A stretch of DNA of 64,000 bases, taken from positions 274,092 through 338,091 of the forward strand of contig NZ_RCNT01000004.1 in assembly GCF_003688285.1 (NCBI RefSeq). Reading direction: 5' to 3'. Each line of letters begins with the position of its first letter. The first letter of the stretch is position 1. The notes below the pieces were generated by a model. The model saw nothing but the letters and a program-made list of their open reading frames with translations. It did not search any database and had not been told where the DNA came from. Source of the DNA: Rhodophyticola porphyridii. Its GTDB lineage: Bacteria; Pseudomonadota; Alphaproteobacteria; Rhodobacterales; Rhodobacteraceae. Positions 62,760 through 64,000 of the stretch are shown piece by piece. Position numbers and translations under genes: made by a program.

Positions 62760-63164
62760 ATGCTGATAACACTTACCAGATCATCGGCCTTTGCACTTTG
62801 TGCGTTGTCGATTTTGGCCTGTACGCCACAATTTGAGCGGCAAGCACCGGAGCGCCAAACGGTTCAGGGCGTTCCGATCTACAACAAGCTCGGGTCGATC
62901 TCGGAATGCGTCGCTCCGGATGGCCGGGTCTTCTCGCCAAACCGGGAGCTGGCCGAGCCCTGTACCGTAATTGAGGATTGCCCCGGCGGGTTCATTTCGG
63001 CCACTGGTGAGTACATCTGCCCTGAGGATACTGACCGAGGTGACCCCGACCGCGGGCCATTTGGGGTACAGAGTGACCCGCAAACCCCCGATCCACGCGG
63101 CCCGGCCACGCCGCCGACCACAGGTCCAGGCGGTCTGGCTGTCGTCGGAACTGGTCGTGGGTGA
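62760..63164 (+). CDS. Hypothetical lipoprotein
   Basis: A 134-residue lipoprotein. The signal peptide ends in the lipobox LSILAC (lipidated Cys21). The mature part has two Cys pairs (SECVAPDGRV, PCTVIEDCPGGF) and a Pro/Gly/Asp-rich C-terminus (DPQTPDPRGPATPP) that looks disordered. Anchored in the outer or inner membrane. No family recognised. Confidence 0.65.
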   Translation: MLITLTRSSAFALCALSILACTPQFERQAPERQTVQGVPIYNKLGSISECVAPDGRVFSPNRELAEPCTVIEDCPGGFISATGEYICPEDTDRGDPDRGPFGVQSDPQTPDPRGPATPPTTGPGGLAVVGTGRG

Positions 63165-63194
63165 CTTCGATATCAGCAGACCCGGGCGGACAAA

Positions 63195-63806
63195 ATGGCA
63201 GTACGATTCCAAAGGTGCTTGCTGACGCATCCTCTTGTCGTACAAGCACCGTTAGGCGCAGTGGTGGCTCCGTGTGCAGGTGCTTGGCTGTGGGATACGC
63301 TTACGAATGGAGATTTGGCCGAAGACGTAGAAGGACGGCCAACTGTTGCCCAATGCAACAAATGCACTGGTGCTCTACTCGATTTGGGACGGTTAAGCTT
63401 CCTTTCGGGGTCTCGGGACGAGTTCCGAGATACGAAATTCGAACGTGTCGAAGGCCTGGGTTGGGAGGCCTTCGTGAAAAGAATTCCGGTTTTCTCCAGG
63501 TGGAGCTCTATACCGACGCTTGTATCGACGCGGTGTCGCGAGGCTTCCCCCGATTTATTCTTTGCATTCGGAAACTGGAGCATGGGAAGCCAGGTGGTCT
63601 TGCTGATGGCTACGGACTCAAGACCCGACAATGACGAACGGGAGTTCCTTTTGTGTGTCAGTAGCGGACAGACACCGACGGCCGACTTGCCGAACCTGCT
63701 GGCCGTGCTGGTTCCCATGGTGGACGGGTGTGGCGTTATCGCGAAGTCGAGAGACCCAAGCGTTATTGATGACGTCGACGCCGTCTTCATGTCCCGTGCG
63801 CCGTGA
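63195..63806 (+). CDS. Hypothetical protein
   Basis: A 203-residue frame with no recognisable domain. Residues 50-60 include QCNKCTGALLDLG, a single CxxC. The C-terminal half (DEREFLLCVSSGQTPTADLPNLLAVLVPMVDGCGVI) has a folded-protein-like pattern. The opposite strand carries a long open frame (63173-63847) with a poorer Ser/Arg-rich composition. The start at 63195 lacks a clear ribosome site. Moderate support only. Confidence 0.45.
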   Translation: MAVRFQRCLLTHPLVVQAPLGAVVAPCAGAWLWDTLTNGDLAEDVEGRPTVAQCNKCTGALLDLGRLSFLSGSRDEFRDTKFERVEGLGWEAFVKRIPVFSRWSSIPTLVSTRCREASPDLFFAFGNWSMGSQVVLLMATDSRPDNDEREFLLCVSSGQTPTADLPNLLAVLVPMVDGCGVIAKSRDPSVIDDVDAVFMSRAP

Positions 63807-63883
63807 CTCACGGCAGCTCCGATGTCAGACCGAGTGCGTCGAGCCACAGTTGAATGCGCGCTCTGTTCATGCCGAAGTCGTTA

Positions 63884-64000
63884 TGACCTGCTCCCCTTGG
63901 AGTCCGCGTTTATAGGTTAGCTCTGTTCAGGGTTTGGTCCTCTTCTGACCGTTTGTGATACTCCCAAGGGGTGAGCCCGTCGAGGCTCGAGTGTGGGCGG
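63884..64000 (-). mobile_element. IS3-family insertion sequence, end of element
   Basis: The element's 3' end enters the window from the right. Its terminus is TGACCTGCTCCCCTTGG (plus strand from 63884), beginning with the TG typical of IS3-family ends. The 26 bases between the terminus and the transposase stop are non-coding. The other end lies beyond the window. Confidence 0.75.
63910..64000 (-). CDS. IS3-family transposase (OrfB), C-terminal part
   Basis: The last 29 codons of an IS3-type DDE transposase, read as RPHSSLDGLTPWEYHK...SEEDQTLNRANL. The RPHSSLDGLTP motif is the hallmark C-terminal block of IS3 OrfB (NYYRPHSSLGGLTP). The rest of the gene is outside the window. Confidence 0.88.
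   Translation of the reverse strand, partial: RPHSSLDGLTPWEYHKRSEEDQTLNRANL

Noticed and set aside
63173..63847. 224-codon minus-strand frame opposite the hypothetical protein at 63195
   Set aside because: Ser/Arg/Thr-rich, no hydrophobic core pattern, and no ribosome site; the plus-strand frame is the better of two weak choices.

Overview
The window is GC-rich and gene-dense and reads as chromosome of an alphaproteobacterium of the Rhodobacterales (Rhodobacteraceae/Roseobacter lineage). The basis is a CtrA response regulator beside its inhibitor SciP, alphaproteobacterial LexA boxes of the type GTTC-N7-GTTC, a TAXI-type TRAP transporter, a bactofilin with an M23 peptidase, and several proteins recognisable from that group (HU with a long tail, DUF1153, DUF1127, DUF455, DUF924). 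The exact species cannot be named from sequence alone.

Positions 1-48.7 kb are core genome. From left to right: the 5' end of hisI and a NifU-like scaffold; a ligA-recG replication/repair pair followed by a 43-residue membrane micro-protein with its own LexA box; the cell-cycle pair ctrA and sciP; mnmA and two tandem tRNA-Asp genes; a DMT permease, a pirin, tRNA-Val(TAC), a histidine phosphatase, soxR with a palindromic soxbox and a DUF1127 target; tRNA-Val(CAC), an HU-like protein and lon; a TenA-like protein convergent with tgt; sufT and a sufA-type carrier separated by a LysR gene and a divergent 50-residue ORF; tfoX-N and tpiA; a TAXI TRAP receptor and its fused permease separated by a secreted PPC-like protein; a cytochrome P450; a head-GIN protein; uvrA under a second LexA box; an MFS permease; a von Willebrand A protein with four tandem C-terminal domains; lpd; a hydrolase; DUF924; another MFS permease; queA coupled to a large AsmA-like membrane protein; bcp coupled to a DUF455 protein; an M23 peptidase and a bactofilin.

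At 48.7 kb a drug-efflux MFS gene stops abruptly about two thirds of the way through, and the following 650 bases are AT-rich and non-coding. From there to the end (48.7-64 kb) the DNA looks like an accessory region. It holds an AAC(3)-I-like acetyltransferase, a DUF5946 protein, a large autotransporter, a secreted TPR-like protein, a subtilase with a C-terminal frameshift preceded by a fragment of another gene, small secreted proteins, a bacterial globin, two paralogous LysR regulators of identical length, two paralogous small membrane proteins, a methyltransferase broken by an in-frame TAG, a lipoprotein, and the end of an IS3-family element running off the right edge. Gene decay, paralogue pairs and the IS suggest a rearranged island.

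Functional themes are DNA damage (ligA, recG, uvrA, two LexA boxes), cell-cycle control (ctrA, sciP), tRNA modification (mnmA, tgt, queA), Fe-S assembly (NifU-like, sufT, sufA), oxidative stress (soxR, bcp, globin) and envelope proteins. The most interesting candidate is the LexA-box-driven micro-protein at 896-1027, a possible SOS-induced inner-membrane regulator similar in size and setting to Caulobacter SidA.
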